NCBI RefSeq assembly: GCF_002994745.2
Contig: NC_037089.1
Coordinates: 85,708,347 to 85,772,346, forward strand
Length of the DNA: 64,000 nucleotides
Origin: Rosa chinensis
Lineage: Eukaryota > Streptophyta > Magnoliopsida > Rosales > Rosaceae
Reading direction: 5' to 3'
The notes under the pieces were generated by a model. The model did no database searches. It had not been told where the DNA came from and saw only the letters and a list, made by a program, of their open reading frames with translations. A program made the position numbers and the translations under genes. Below are positions 11,301 to 26,271 of this stretch, piece by piece (position 1 is the stretch's first letter; every line of letters begins with the position of its first letter).

Positions 11301-11711
11301 GTCCTCATCCCCCCCTACATTCGCATCCGAATTCGTCTTCGAACCAATGCTCACTACTCTCCTCTCCTCACCCAAACCAGACTCCAGCTCTCCAACGCTC
11401 TCACTCCCTCTCAACCTCGACATACACGTGTCCATGTCCCCAAAACTCATCCCAACCGAGACTTTAGCCTCCACAGTCTTAACCAGCTCAACGAACGACC
11501 TCACCAGCTCCCCTCCGGACCCTCCCGACCCGACCCGGCTCCCACCCGAGTCGTCAATCCTCCTCCTCTCCTCCCCGGCCTCAAACCTCGCCGGTCCAGG
11601 ACCCGGCCCGGAGCCACCCGAGCAACCATCAGCTACGGCTGTAGATCTCCCCAACGTCCCCATTACCTGGACATCAATCAAGCTCAAACTTCGAATTCTA
11701 GGGTTTAGCAA
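8400..11711 (-). CDS. PWWP-domain chromatin protein (plant PDP-like), single coding exon
   Basis: An uninterrupted reading frame of up to 1103 residues. The PWWP domain lies at about residues 193-255: FCIGDFVWGKIKNHPWWPGQ, then LLVAYFGDDTFAWCHPSQLKPF, the aromatic-cage fold that binds methylated histone tails and DNA. The middle, about residues 400-920, is low-complexity and basic-acidic with nuclear-localisation-like clusters (RKRKR, RRRKK, KRRK) and short internal repeats. A C-terminal RRM-like segment (about 930-1010) starts at PTFLFVTFGPG and contains LLRLYSKFGELNETET; a conserved helix DFIRHRLKMMSSML follows. This order matches plant PDP-type PWWP proteins, reported to work with MSI-type and PRC2 partners in histone methylation control. 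The first Met is at 11711; the second (residue 17, MGTLGRST, 11663) is a plausible real start. Confidence 0.9.
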   Translation of the reverse strand: MLNPRIRSLSLIDVQVMGTLGRSTAVADGCSGGSGPGPGPARFEAGEERRRIDDSGGSRVGSGGSGGELVRSFVELVKTVEAKVSVGMSFGDMDTCMSRLRGSESVGELESGLGEERRVVSIGSKTNSDANVGGDEDNGNCCDETKANGVGVEENGKCLDEIVEELDGGIEVPIAGTSDNGEDRVGEELSDGVNEFCIGDFVWGKIKNHPWWPGQICDPSDASEFAVKLRSKDKLLVAYFGDDTFAWCHPSQLKPFEENFVENSKLSSSKVFVIAVQKAVDEIGRLVKLKMSCACMGEEFLSGRKQPLASNAGVKEGVVVPEGRVGKFLGHLSQPVDLLAELKHMAQAVSLTSVLELNVLKSLLSAFYCSKGGYQLPVYIEPQLIPGLEDERKMVEVPVQWPSDDRSSSPIGSNTGNTEQNLLQRSPPSIENRQPHKRKEKTIADLLGEANRVEVKSMDGVVAKESAISEKRGLSSRRKKQKSSDIHGEGRLTFESGRERAKLSKSPTSTLARRKEEDEGIGIESSDGLAKESAGGNEETKKTPLSRKRKRDEDSIDSKDGDTQEKSGEKDETKKAPLSRRRKKNEDIHINSNDGEAKGKAGARVGELLNVGLQTDMKDQTGKSPLLRERKKSKYLSPPFTISDAGKRKRNLETESRNAVTSHDLGKEGKEQDMESVLSLEVSSKAQLGDRITRDAANIKGSPQILNSCSEALQEKLSIEGGNKSTDVKTPAEGEKKRVDPIKANAATNEVLSGVRSAALDPLYPVKRKSSFEIVVDFVSIFRDSVYHNGCYHKVYKKHQPHGKRKRSDSELGSLVKDNRTAANLHEDESGNRVIKKKQDMKSDKPTKKQAGETRSSKRRKLNSVIKSLGKDNEKTENQPVSESGKRNINTNQDKPKKKQAAEPPISKLVRRRSKHADTRDLKIKETEEEAPPTFLFVTFGPGSSLPTKDDLLRLYSKFGELNETETEMFYTNFCARVAFVMSSDAEEAFNHSLIDSPFGASNVNFRLQNPSGASKTRELSAIPESPPAKKKSRGKTASEALVASQPPAGEPSQVDFIRHRLKMMSSMLGNSDRKVSPVATSKIQNEIKELLKVVSTMGESSS

Positions 11712-12300
11712 AACAACCTAAAACCAGTAGCAGCTCATTTCTAGGGTTTAGCTTTAGTTGAAAAAGAGCTCTCTACTAATAAAATAGTACAAGAAGAAAC
11801 AAAATACACAAGCACAAAGCCAGAGGGAGCTCACAAACCTGACGAGAGAAACCAAGAGCTTCTTCGAAAGCTTGGATGAAGGTGAAGAAGAAGAAGAAGA
11901 AGAAGCTTCAAGAGAAATCGAATTTTGAATTTGCGGTAGAGAGAAATGAGATGGAGGTGAAAATATCGCGTGGCGAGAAATTGGAGGCGGTGGTGGGGGA
12001 GGAGGGAGAGGAGCGAAGAGAAGCGAAGCGGCGTTTTTATTTTGGATTTGTTGTCGTTATTTAAGCGGCCATGTCCAAAAAGTTTTATGTGAACCTTGCG
12101 AGGTGTGACGTTTGTTGGGGGGTTCGTCTGGGACGCGCGCGAGTGGGGGTAGGAGGGGTACTCGCTGGGTTTTTGGAGCCAGGTGTGGTTAATTTGAAAT
12201 TGCTTTGGTTGTGGGTTGGACGCGGCGTTGGGATATTAAGCCATACAGAAGCGATTAAAGAGATTAGGTTGAAATAAAGCGGGGTCTTTTGATTCGACTA
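11712..12300 (-). promoter_or_regulatory. 5'UTR and promoter region of the PWWP gene
   Basis: The minus strand carries a pyrimidine-rich leader: on the plus strand, GAAGAAGAAGAAGAAG near 11884-11900 and further GA-rich stretches to about 12030. A possible leader splice donor, CAG|GTTTGTGAG on the minus strand, lies near 11838. No clear TATA box is seen, as is usual for constitutive plant genes. Confidence 0.4.
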
Positions 12301-12842
12301 TGGATGGTTGCCACGTGCTGGCGTTGTGAATTTCGATGTGTATAATAGATCCCATAAAAGCGAACGGTGTCGTTTGAACCCCACAGGTGGAACTTTTTAT
12401 TCTAGGGGCTAGTTTGGTTGGGACAAATATCTATTTGAATTTTCATTGAACAATATTGAGGCCCCTTTTTTTTTTTTTAGGAGAATGAATAACTTCATTG
12501 ACTTAATGGTCATGAGTGGTTCTAGTTGGACATCTAAATTTACTATTTAGACATTTCATACTTGGTGCACTTTTAATTTACTTGTTAGAATACTTGAAAA
12601 ACTAATACATCCTTATTTTTACCAAAACACCTTGAATGTTGTATCTGTTACTCTACTTTTTATCTATATCTTCAAGCACGAGAATAAAAATGAATCAAAA
12701 TCACATGATATTGCTATCTTATTAGTGGATCTTTTCTCCACTAAAATTAATTGATATGTTGCTGGAATCTCTTTGAATTTGCTAAAAGAATGATTTTAAG
12801 GTTTTTGAGTTGGAAGATCGAGTAATAAACCCCTCCGCACTT

Positions 12843-13083
12843 GGAGTTTGGTAAGACATTTCTTTTTGGTAAATAGCCCCAACATGCCTAAATTTTCCCA
12901 TGAACCCAAGGTATCTGCTCTATCTATTAGCATGTAACTGATAAATGATGTAGCTTTTTGAAATCCCATCAAGCAAGTAGAGTTCACACATCTGGAACTG
13001 CATGCTGGTTAAGGCTGTGACTTCTTCTTGCTTCTGACTTCTGAGACGCTAGGATTGGATTAGTAGGGATGCTAAACAATACA
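12843..13083. repeat. Segmental duplication, copy 1 (partner 14227-14935)
   Basis: Two blocks, 12843-12913 and about 12932-13083, each recur at 14227-14298 and 14766-14935 with roughly 85-90 percent identity by eye. Shared phrases include GGAGTTTGGTAAGACATTTC, ACATGCCTAAATTTT, GTAACTGATAAATGATG, ACACATCTGGAACTGC and GGGATGCTAAACAATAC. In copy 1 the blocks are nearly adjacent; in copy 2 they are separated by about 470 bases. No gene is intact in this copy. Confidence 0.8.
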
Positions 13084-13369
13084 AACGAAAAGAACCTGTC
13101 CCCAATTCCACATTGCCATAGTCGATGCTCTTAGCTGGCCTTTTGAGAGTGCTATGGTAGACAAATCCAAGATTAATTGATTTTGTGTTTCATAATAAGA
13201 CAAAATTACCTGAAAGACATCTTTTTGAATAAGGAAACGAAATCACCCAACTAAACAAGTTCGCTATATATCATTCAAACACTAAATATAAAAATAAATA
13301 ATTCCGAAATTCAGATTATTATTAAAGTCAAACAGATCGAAGAACAGAAAGAACAAAACATTGCATAGA

Positions 13370-13930
13370 TCCATGGTCGTTTTGTTCAAGTTCCACAGCT
13401 ACCGATTTTTGGTGACACTAAAGTCTCCAGGTATAATACGGGCGAGTTGTAATAGTAATAGTCATGAAGAAGACGTCTATATTCCTTTTGACTGTTTTCC
13501 TCAGGATCATACAATACCAGCTGCTCCCGCTCGCTGCTCATCATCAAAACTTTCCTACCATTCTCTAAAATCCAAGTCGGGACGCTATGGCTGATCCGGT
13601 TCATCAAAAGTTTACCATTCTCTAAAATCCAAATCGGTCTGTAACGGAACTCAAGATGCGGAGATAAACTTAAAAGAAGGAATCTGAGTTACTCTAGTCC
13701 AGGATTCATTAACCCCATATTCTTTCATCACCCATATTGTTATTGCAATACCTGTTTGCAATTCATGACACCCCCAATCGTAAAGATACAGGAACAGTGA
13801 GTTCCTAATAGTCGTCCCAATTTCGAGGTGGATGGTGCGTTCTGTCGTGCAAATATCGGGTGGTGTCAATAAAGCTTGAAATTTCTCCACGGCTAGATCA
13901 AAAGAGATGATTGTGAATCTTAAATAGCTG
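13370..13930 (-). pseudogene. Remnant of an F-box protein gene (C-terminal F-box-associated domain)
   Basis: Reading the minus strand from about 13930 gives ISFDLAVEKFQALLTPPD, then IAITIWVMKEYGVNESWTRV, which is the hallmark of plant F-box-associated domain proteins (SFDLADEKF..., VWVMKEYGV-ESW). An in-frame TGA follows near 13651. The domain then resumes in a second segment with ENGRKVLMMSS, LVLYDPEENSQKEYR and YLETLVSP, again family-typical. A small tandem duplication (about 13550-13580 and 13610-13640, sharing CCATTCTCTAAAATCCAA) lies at the break. The N-terminal F-box itself is not seen; a Glu-rich low-complexity stretch replaces it upstream (about 13960-14090). I call this a decayed fragment. 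Confidence 0.75.
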
Positions 13931-13959
13931 TAGCTGTCCTCTAGCCATGTAGAGCTCCG

Positions 13960-14075
13960 TTCAATAAGCGCCCCGGTCCCTCCTCGTCTTCCTCTTCTTG
14001 GTTTTCCTTTTCCTCTTTCTCTTCCTCTCCCTCCTCTGCTTCCTCGTCTTCTTCCCTATCTTGGTAGGGGAAGAT
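13960..14075 (-). repeat. Purine-rich (Glu-coding) low-complexity stretch
   Basis: The minus strand is an imperfect GAGGAAGAA run that reads as poly-Glu in one frame. It looks like microsatellite expansion, not a conserved acidic domain, since no recognisable protein flanks it. Confidence 0.6.
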
Positions 14076-14226
14076 AGGGAATGAAGTTGGGATGAGCAGT
14101 TTTGACCTTGTCTTTTTTCTGTTATTATTTCCTTCCTGCTTGTCTTTCGGAAAATTGTGAGAATATGCTTTGTATACTATGTTTTTGGTATGTACTCTAT
14201 ATTGGTTTTCTATGTTAAGTTGGTGT

Positions 14227-14935
14227 GGAGTTTGGTAAGACATTTCTTTTTGGTTGGGGCTACTTACATGCCTAAATTTTGCCATAAACCCAAGGTTTGT
14301 GGGAGTAATTAAGATCTCCCAGCTGATCAAGGAATTGTTTTTCAATCCCCTAAGTAAGAGCCACGATCACTTTATTTATTTTTTTACTTGGTTCTTCTGT
14401 GTGTTTGATGACAATGAGTGAAATCAACCGTATAAAAACAACACGAAAGCATGAAAGAGATAATGGGTGTGCTAGTTCGATTGCAAAGAAGCACAATAAT
14501 GATGTGACCAAAAACAGGTTCAACAAGAGCCAAAGCAAATGGGCGAAACCAACTATACAAAGCCTAAGAGAAAGCGTGAAAGGGAGAAGGGGTTTGCTAG
14601 TTCGATTGCAAAGAAGCCCAAAAGCGAGGTCCAACCAGTCCCAATGCTTAAGAAAAAGCGTGCAGGAGAGTCCAGGGATTCAGATCTGATCAAGAGGAAG
14701 TTTATTTCAAGTGGAGAATTGAGGAACGAGGGAATGGACTGTTTGAGGCATAATGAGATTAAGGAATGTAACTGATAAATGATGAATGATATAGCTTTTT
14801 GAAATTTGAGGTGATGGAATCCCAAGTAAAGTTGACACATCTGGAACTGCGTGCCAATTAAGGCTGTGAATTCTTCTTGCTGCTGAGAAGCTAGCTAGAC
14901 CTAGGAGTGGATCAGCAGGGATGCTAAACAATACA
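14227..14935. repeat. Segmental duplication, copy 2, with about 470 bases between the shared blocks
   Basis: The left block 14227-14298 and right block 14766-14935 match 12843-12913 and 12932-13083. The extra middle part, 14299-14765, is absent from copy 1, so either copy 2 gained it or copy 1 lost it. Confidence 0.8.
14446..14778 (+). pseudogene. Short basic reading frame with an internal 125-bp-period repeat; unidentified gene remnant
   Basis: A frame starting near 14539 reads MGETNYTKPKRKREREKGF, then ASSIAKKPKSEVQP, KKKRAGESRDSDLIKRKF and ends CLRHNEIKECN with a stop at about 14773. The nucleotide block at 14446-14492 recurs at 14571-14617 (core TGCTAGTTCGATTGCAAAGA) with a period of 125; the earlier copy is in another frame and reads ASSIAKKHNNDV. 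The Lys/Arg-rich character would suit a nuclear protein tail, but I do not recognise the family. It sits between the two blocks of duplication copy 2 and is probably non-functional. Confidence 0.35.
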
Positions 14936-15773
14936 TACCTGGGTGCTTAAGTCCCTGAACCCAGTTGTTACATGGAAGCTATAAGATAACGAAAAGAACC
15001 CTGAATTTTTTAACTCCGTTAAATTTCTTCGTTAATCTTGAGTACATTTCTCAAATCACCAATAAAAACCGTCTTCGATGACATTTAGCGTAAATACTAT
15101 TTACGCATGGTTGTTTACATGATGTCCCCCGTTTAGATACCGTTGTGGTAGTTGTTTTGTTGGATGGACCAAAGTCTAGCTAGCATTTGCGAGATATAAA
15201 ACTTTGTTAATGAGTTCATCAATAATTTATTCGATTGCTGATTTCTTCGACAGATGAAAGTTCAAGTACCATTTGTAATATTAACGATATATATCAGACT
15301 AAATAAACACCAACTTGCAGATATCGGCTTCGATCATTTTCTCTCATTTCCCACACCTAAGAAGCTCAAAAATTTATCTCATTTTTTGGGTACCTACTTT
15401 CCAATGCATACATTGCTACTATCCCTTCCTCATCCAGTTACAAGTTTAGGTGAACACAAACAGATAAAAAGGATTTAGCACAAGCAACTCTTCTCCTAGT
15501 TCAACCCATAATCCCCTATCCATTATCTAGGTTTTGAACACACCTCACAACCAACACAATCTACTTCCAACCAAATCATACCAAGAACCAAGAGAACAAC
15601 ATTATCAAAGCTACAAAAGTACATCAAATTTTTCTTCTCCTTAACATTAGAATTCCAAATGCATTTGAAATCGAATCCGAACCAAAAGATATCAATCACA
15701 TTTTACCTACAAATTACCAAAAGTAGTACACGGAAATCACAAAAGCCCGTTTACTAAGAAGCACTTCATCCCC
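14936..15773. other. Intergenic spacer and bL12 3' region
   Basis: AT-rich sequence without a supported gene. The part nearest 15773 is the 3'UTR of the bL12 gene on the minus strand. Confidence 0.5.
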
Positions 15774-16340
15774 TCAGACAATTCCGACTTTAGCTCCGGC
15801 GGCTTCCAGCTGCTTCTTGGCGTCTTCGGCATCGTCCTTCGAAACCCCCTCCTTGAATTTCTTGGGCAAACCTTCAATCAGCTCCTTGGCCTCCTTCAAC
15901 GCCAAGCTCGTCAAAGCCCTAACCGCCTTAATCACCGCGATTCTCGCATTGCTCGGGACCTCCTCAATCACCACGTCGAACTCCGTCTTCTCCACCGCAG
16001 CGGCGGGGGCCTCTCCGGCTCCGGGTGCCGCGGCGACAGCGGCGGCGGGAGCGAGGGAGGCGGCGGAGACGCCGAGCTTGTCCTGGAGGTAGTCGACGAG
16101 GATGCGGGCCTCCTCGAGAGTGAGGCTGGAGATGTCGGCGCCGAGCTTCTCGATTTTCTCCGGGGCGGCGACGGCGGCGGCGACGGGGCGGAGGTGGGTT
16201 GCGCGGTGGGAGAGGGTGGGGGTTTTGGGGGTGAAGGGGAATTGGAGGGAGGGTTTGGGAGTGTGGGAAGGGAAGGAGGAGGTGGTGGTCGATGGGTAAG
16301 AAGGAGTGCCGAGTGTGAGAGTAGAGAGAGAGGCAGCCAT
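15774..16340 (-). CDS. RPL12: Chloroplast 50S ribosomal protein bL12 (L7/L12), nuclear-encoded precursor
   Basis: A single-exon protein of 188 residues. The first 55 or so are Ser/Thr/Pro-rich and hydroxylated with almost no acidic residues ([17 protein letters not shown] start), a typical plastid transit peptide. The mature part begins near [10 protein letters not shown] and shows the full bL12 order: N-terminal dimerisation helices ([20 protein letters not shown]), an Ala/Pro/Gly hinge (about residues 95-115), and the globular factor-binding domain [53 protein letters not shown], ending AGAKVGIV. It forms the flexible stalk that recruits translation factors to plastid ribosomes. The length matches plant orthologues. 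The large opposite and alternative frames over this GC-rich gene are artefacts. Confidence 0.96.
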   Translation of the reverse strand: MAASLSTLTLGTPSYPSTTTSSFPSHTPKPSLQFPFTPKTPTLSHRATHLRPVAAAVAAPEKIEKLGADISSLTLEEARILVDYLQDKLGVSAASLAPAAAVAAAPGAGEAPAAAVEKTEFDVVIEEVPSNARIAVIKAVRALTSLALKEAKELIEGLPKKFKEGVSKDDAEDAKKQLEAAGAKVGIV

Positions 16341-16596
16341 TGTTTTCTGGTTTTGAATTTTGGGTCTGAGGGAGGAGATGAGAGTGTGAGAGGAAGAAGA
16401 AGAAGAAGAAGAAGATTAGGATAAGGAGGAAATGTGAAGCTAACGTCCAAGATGTAGCTGGTGATTTTTCTTAAGGTGACGATTTTGGCCTTGTGAGATG
16501 ATGAGAATTACCTGCAAAATGGGGAAAGTTTTGTCCTTTATGAGAGGGTAGAAAAGATAATACAGAGAACGCTCATAGGGGATGAAGAAGATGGCG

Positions 16597-16603
16597 AAAA
16601 AAA
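16597..16603 (-). terminator. Pol III terminator of tRNA-Pro
   Basis: A run of seven T on the minus strand begins eight bases past the tRNA 3' end, the usual RNA polymerase III stop signal. Confidence 0.7.
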
Positions 16604-16611
16604 GAGAAAGA

Positions 16612-16683
16612 GGGGCATTCGGAGAATCGAACTCCGGACCTCTCGCACCCAAAGCGAGAATCATACCACTAGACCAAATGCCC
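16612..16683 (-). tRNA. tRNA-Pro (anticodon UGG)
   Basis: The 72-base minus-strand sequence folds as a standard cloverleaf: acceptor GGGCATT pairs with AATGCCC followed by discriminator C; the anticodon arm CTCGC/GCGAG encloses loop TTTGGGT with anticodon TGG (plus positions 16649-16651); the T arm CGGAG/CTCCG encloses TTCGATT. The D-arm region carries the plant internal promoter A box (GGTCTAGTGGTATGA) and the T arm the B box (GGAGTTCGATTCTCC). There is no intron and no encoded CCA. It is nuclear in type and lies about 270 bases upstream of the bL12 start, same strand. Confidence 0.97.
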
Positions 16684-17281
16684 ACTTATGGACCCTATCG
16701 TCGGAGTCCAACTGGCATATGTACTCTTGAAATCAATTGCTCACAAATATGCATAGACTAATTTGATTCAGAGGTAAATTAAATTCATACATTTAGTTAA
16801 TTAGTTTGTGACTATTCTACTTCTGTATCGAACTAGTCTACTTAGTATATCGGTACGTTAATGTAGCGTAGAATTTTCCAGCTGTGGGAACTACAGTGAA
16901 GTTATTAAACCAAGTTTCTTTCAAACTCATTTAAACAATTGAAAACTCCGATACGGTGACTCAACTTAATCTTTGAAGAGTTGCATAAAGCTGGGTTATG
17001 CAGGACAATCTCCTGAACCTGTCATTGCTACTCAAGCAACAGGGGCATTACCAGCAACAATTTTTCTGTAACTCCTTCGGGGCATAGCAAGATATAATCA
17101 TGGAGTGAGGAAAGCTCTGCATAGATGTTTGTATAAAGATGTATTTAACTGTAGTGTTCATTAATTATTGTGAGCTACAATCTGCTTGAATACATATATG
17201 ATCAAATATTGCAGTATTTATCAATCTCCTAGAACCTATAAATGCCACATGGGTATGATACAATCCGACCCAACCAACTCT
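16684..17281. other. Spacer and MDHAR 3' region
   Basis: No gene seen. The part closest to 17281 is the 3'UTR of the reductase gene on the minus strand. Confidence 0.5.
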
Positions 17282-22179
<4,898 letters not shown>

Positions 22180-22810
22180 TGTTGGGAAAGAAGGGTTGCC
22201 TTAATACAAGGCCGATGGATAATTAATTATCCCGGGATTTAACTTTACCCACATCACGTGTGATTTGTGGAAATAGCAACAGATAAACAAAAGAAAACAC
22301 ATTTAACGAGATTCGGCAAATATGCCTAGGTCCTTGGGGCAGCAGTACTTCTTTCTTCCACTATGTAAAATAATGAGATTACAAGAACAATCTCACAGAA
22401 GTGGTTAAACTTCACTAAAGTGGTAAAACTCTCTCTCTTGATATTCTCACAAGAGGTATACTATCTCTCATTTAATTGAGGCACTTTTTTTCTCAATCTC
22501 TCAAGTGAGGAACTCTCTCACCAAGTGTAGCAATTGTCTAGCTTTACTCACAAATGATGGACTCCCCGGACTCCCGAACTTCATCAAACTCTCAAATGCT
22601 TGAATTAGTTTGGATACCTTGATCTCGAACTCAGACAAACTCAGATACCTTTGTTCTTGTATACAATGCCTTTATATATATAGGCATTGCTCTTCATGGC
22701 AGGTTGTAGGTGTGAAGAAATGAAAAGCAAAGTCATGGTTTTCCAATATTTCTTACGTTCTATGTTAGTATGTTTGCATGCTAACATTAATTGCATGTTT
22801 CCTTCCAACA
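22180..22810. mobile_element. Probable solo LTR of a retrotransposon
   Basis: A candidate 5'-TGTTGGGAA...TTCCAACA-3' unit of about 630 bases has the TG...CA ends and short terminal inversion of LTRs. Inside is the phrase AACGAGATTCGGCAAATATG followed by CCTAGGTCCTTGGGGCAG, similar to a block I know from many plant copia-type LTRs, and a TATATATATA box near 22672-22681. There is no primer-binding site after it, no polypurine tract, no second LTR and no gag-pol sequence nearby. I could not find a clean 5-bp target duplication, so the ends are uncertain. Confidence 0.5.
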
Positions 22811-23304
22811 TTCAACGTTCAACACCCTAGCTATACATATAGCTAGCCTTCCTTTACATTTATTGGGTCACCAAAGGAATAGTAGAAATGTGTTCCTCAT
22901 GTAGTATGTAAAACTACGGTAACTACCACAGGGATTACCCTCCTCCAATTAAGGTGGGACTGACCCATCAAAACCAACCTTCCTTGATCAGATTGTTAGA
23001 GATAATTAATTCGATGGAGAACCCAGGGACATAGGTTACTGATAGCAGCACTATACCCTCGACAGACGATGATTTAGTTGCCGGAATAATGATTCCAGCG
23101 ACAGGCACATAACTAAATCATGGTCGTCACTACCATCAAGGGCCTCAATGACAATCATGTGTCATGGACACAGTAAAGATAGTTTCGGAACGCACTTACA
23201 AATTTTTGAATTTTGATTGGGCTGCCCTACCGTCACGTAGTACGTACGTTTGCCTTATATAAGACTTTCTCTGGTTATTGACTTATTGACTTGGTGTTAT
23301 TGCG
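22811..23304. other. Intergenic, no gene seen
   Basis: AT-rich sequence between the LTR-like unit and the first copy of the duplicated block. No protein similarity recognised. Confidence 0.4.
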
Positions 23305-23887
23305 TAAATGGATAACGAAATTAACCTTGATGGGCAAAACATCCCATTTGCAATTTCACGTCTCGAATGACCTTACCTTGTTCGTATATATATCATATAT
23401 ATCTATCTATCTTTTTCTATTTCCCACACGTCAATTTTCACGTCGAGTGAGACTCATGGAATCACATAACTCCATTCATATATATCTTCCTTGTCGCCAC
23501 TGGCGATTCATGATCGATCATTAACCATTATCAGTCCGTAAATAATCGAACATAGAGAGGGAGAAGCCTTGATCAATTATTTGAAAATTCCAAAATTAAA
23601 TAATTAAGTACTCATGAATCTCCTACCCGGGTATTATATATGCACTATATTTGGCATTGATCTAGACAGGTGGTGCAGAAGTTTAGGCAACATCAGTTGG
23701 ATAAACTAATTAAGGATTAACTTGGAAATTTCATATACAGCTTTGAGCTTCGATGCTATCTCGTTGAAGTTTTGAAGATGTGACACACCGATATTCAAAG
23801 ATTGCGATGATCGAGAAAAATAGTATTCGCACATAATTTCTATATATGAGCTTGGAACCTAGGAGCATCTTACTGATCTCAGGCCTA
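23305..23887. repeat. Long non-coding direct repeat, copy 1 (partner 25720-26271)
   Basis: About 583 bases that recur in the same orientation 2.4 kb downstream with high identity. Shared phrases include CATCCCATTTGCAATTTCAC, GTCTCGAATGACCTT, CTTTTTCTATTTCCCACACG, GATTCATGATCGATCATTAA, GGGAGAAGCCTTGATCAATT and GCACTATATTTGGCA. Both copies begin near AAATGGA-AACGAAATTA and end at AGGCCTA. They do not have TG...CA ends and the frames are not conserved, so this is a duplicated non-coding segment. Confidence 0.85.
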
Positions 23888-25132
23888 AAAACTCATTATC
23901 ATCACTACGCTCAATAACAGTCATATATGTCTCCCAAGGAGACAGAATTAGGCAGCTCCAGCAGGGAGACGGCCACTTCAGGCTGCCACTTCAACCACCA
24001 GTGCAAATTTTTCAATGATACGCTGAGCTGTTCATCTTCTGACACATCCAATTCCGAAAGACACCCTGGCTATCATATGCGCAAACTTGCTTCAAATCGA
24101 TGATAGCCTGAACTTAGAGAAATTGACCTGAAGATTTCTCTGAGCCACTAGGGTGCTTCTTTCCATAATATAACTGGATCAGCCAAATGAGGGATTCTTA
24201 ATTTCACCTTGAACATGCCAAAAATGACCAAAATGGGGATGGATGATAAATTGAACACTTTGCTAGGAAAAACAGGTTTCTCCATAGACACGCTTAGCCT
24301 GAAGAAGTGAAAAACTGAAACAGTGAAACTCTGAAAGGAAAAAATGGAGAACTGCGGAATTACCTCTCATAATCTGGCCCTAAAAAACATGACTAGCCCA
24401 ACTGCATACGCACTTGGGCCTTTCGATTGAATTATGGTCAAAGATACTGGGCAGTGGGCACGTGCTTAAAGAAAGAAAGTGAGAGCCACAGTGATTGAAA
24501 CACGTTTTAATTAGAGAAAGAAACTTTTTCCTAATCACACAGGGATAGGTTATTGCGGAAAGGTCTTCTTTGCTTTTTCGCTGTTTTGTTTGGAAATTTA
24601 AGGAGCCCATTTTACTTGAATATCATCACTTGGTTAGGTTTAACAAAAGTGATATGCATATATACACACACGTGATTTTTCAAAAGATGAGTCTCCAACA
24701 TGTTTAGGTTGGGTGCGCACACCAAGTCTGAGAATAAATAGGAATTTTTCCCATTAGATTATGTATGTTATCATCTTCTTGTTCATCGAGCAGTAGCAAA
24801 CCACTCTCCCACATTCTCCTCGTGTTCTATCGTGCTCTCGAGTATATGAGGATGTTCCATGTTTAATTTCCTTCCATTCATATTCAAGCATCTATTGCGG
24901 GATAATGTGTTTGTGGCACCCGCGCTAGCTTGTTTGAGAAGACATGTAGAGACTGATGACGTGATGTAGTTGAAGTAGTAGCAATGCGGTCCTCGTGAAG
25001 ACTCGAAAACCACTATGGATACTATGCGATTGTGCATGTAAGGTTAGATTTTTTATGTGCCTCTCTTTTCATAAAAGTGAATTGATTGATTTTGAACTCA
25101 GAATCTTTTATGTTTATCACTTGATATCGGAA

Positions 25133-25163
<31 letters not shown>

Positions 25164-25528
25164 GACTCGATACGTTATTTATCACTATATAACATGGATC
25201 ATAATCCAATTTCAACAACATCGCTCCTAATATTCTCAGATTTGTTTACCAGAGTAACATTTCTCTAGTAGTAGAGCTCCAAAGCCTCCACATGCAATCG
25301 GATCATTGGTTCATGTCGGAAATTGAGCCACATATATATATTTCTCTATATAAATGTTCACAATGGGATATCATCGTCGTGTAATTTTCGAGAGAGTTAT
25401 ATTATGGCTCTTTTGTTTTTGTTTTTTAAGATCATATAATTATGGATTATGCAATTGCCGATTAGAGTGTAAATATTTTTCATTTTTGTCTTTCTTTCAA
25501 CGTGGTCAATGAAATATTTTATAAATTA

Positions 25529-25603
<75 letters not shown>

Positions 25604-25719
25604 AATTAAGTTAGCCCAAGTCTGATTTCATAACCTCATTCCCATGCTACCAATAATGCACGACTCTATTACATGATAATACAAGAGAGACATAGTTATA
25701 GTTGTTGCACATGCACTCA
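23888..25719. other. Spacer between the two long direct repeats
   Basis: No gene identified. A short minus-strand segment near 23945-24050 reads open (for example NLHWWLKWQPEVAVSLLELP) but has stops on either side and no family match I can name. Microsatellites occur at 25134-25157 and 25527-25599. Confidence 0.4.
25527..25599. repeat. Compound (TA)n(GA)n microsatellite
   Basis: An uninterrupted AT run of about 30 bases passes directly into a GA run of about 40 bases. Confidence 0.95.
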
Positions 25720-26271
25720 TAAATGGACAACGAAATTAGCCTTAATCGGTATGACATCCCATTTGCAATTTCACGTCTCGAATGACCTTCCTTGTTCACA
25801 TATCATATCTATCTTTTTCTATTTCCCACACGTCAATTTTCACCTCGAGTGAGACTCATGAATCACATCACTCCATTCATATATATCTTCCTTGTCGGCA
25901 CCGCCGATTCATGATCGATCATTAATCATTATCAGTGCGCAGAAAATTGCATATAAAGAGGGAGAAGCCTTGATCAATTATTTGTCAATTCCAAAATTAA
26001 CTAATTAAGTACTCATGAATCTCCTAATCGGTTATATGCACTATATTTGGCAATGATCTAGATAGTTGATGCAAAAGTTTAGGCAGCAACAGTTGGATAA
26101 ACTAAGGATTAACTTGGAAATGTCATATACAGCTTTCAGCTTGGATGCTATCTTGTTTGAAGTTTTTGAAGATGTGATACGTTGATTCAAAGATTGAGAT
26201 GAGAAAAAATAATATTCACACATAATTTCTTATTTCTATGAGCTAGGAGCATCTTGCTGATCTTAGGCCTA
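25720..26271. repeat. Long non-coding direct repeat, copy 2 (partner 23305-23887)
   Basis: About 552 bases matching copy 1 over its whole length, with small indels and scattered substitutions. It is slightly shorter, for example around the TATATATC run and the segment following CTCCTAA. Confidence 0.85.

Noticed and set aside
10825..11721. 298-codon and 250-codon frames antisense to the PWWP gene
   Set aside because: They are shadows created by the GC-rich N-terminal coding sequence; neither shows conserved motifs, and the opposite strand has the clear PWWP domain.
14350..14634. 94-95-codon minus-strand frames opposite the basic repeat reading frame
   Set aside because: Hydrophobic antisense of the Lys/Arg-rich sequence; they mirror the 125-bp period repeat and have no family match.
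15968..16450. 160-codon Pro/Ser-rich minus-strand frame over bL12, and the plus-strand frame at 15817-16092
   Set aside because: Alternative frames of the bL12 gene. Low-complexity Pro/Ser and Ala content follows from the GC-rich hinge and transit peptide.
23305..26271. The two 0.55-kb direct repeats as LTRs of a small retrotransposon
   Set aside because: The ends are not TG...CA, no primer-binding site or polypurine tract flanks the spacer, and no target duplication is seen; a plain segmental duplication explains them better.
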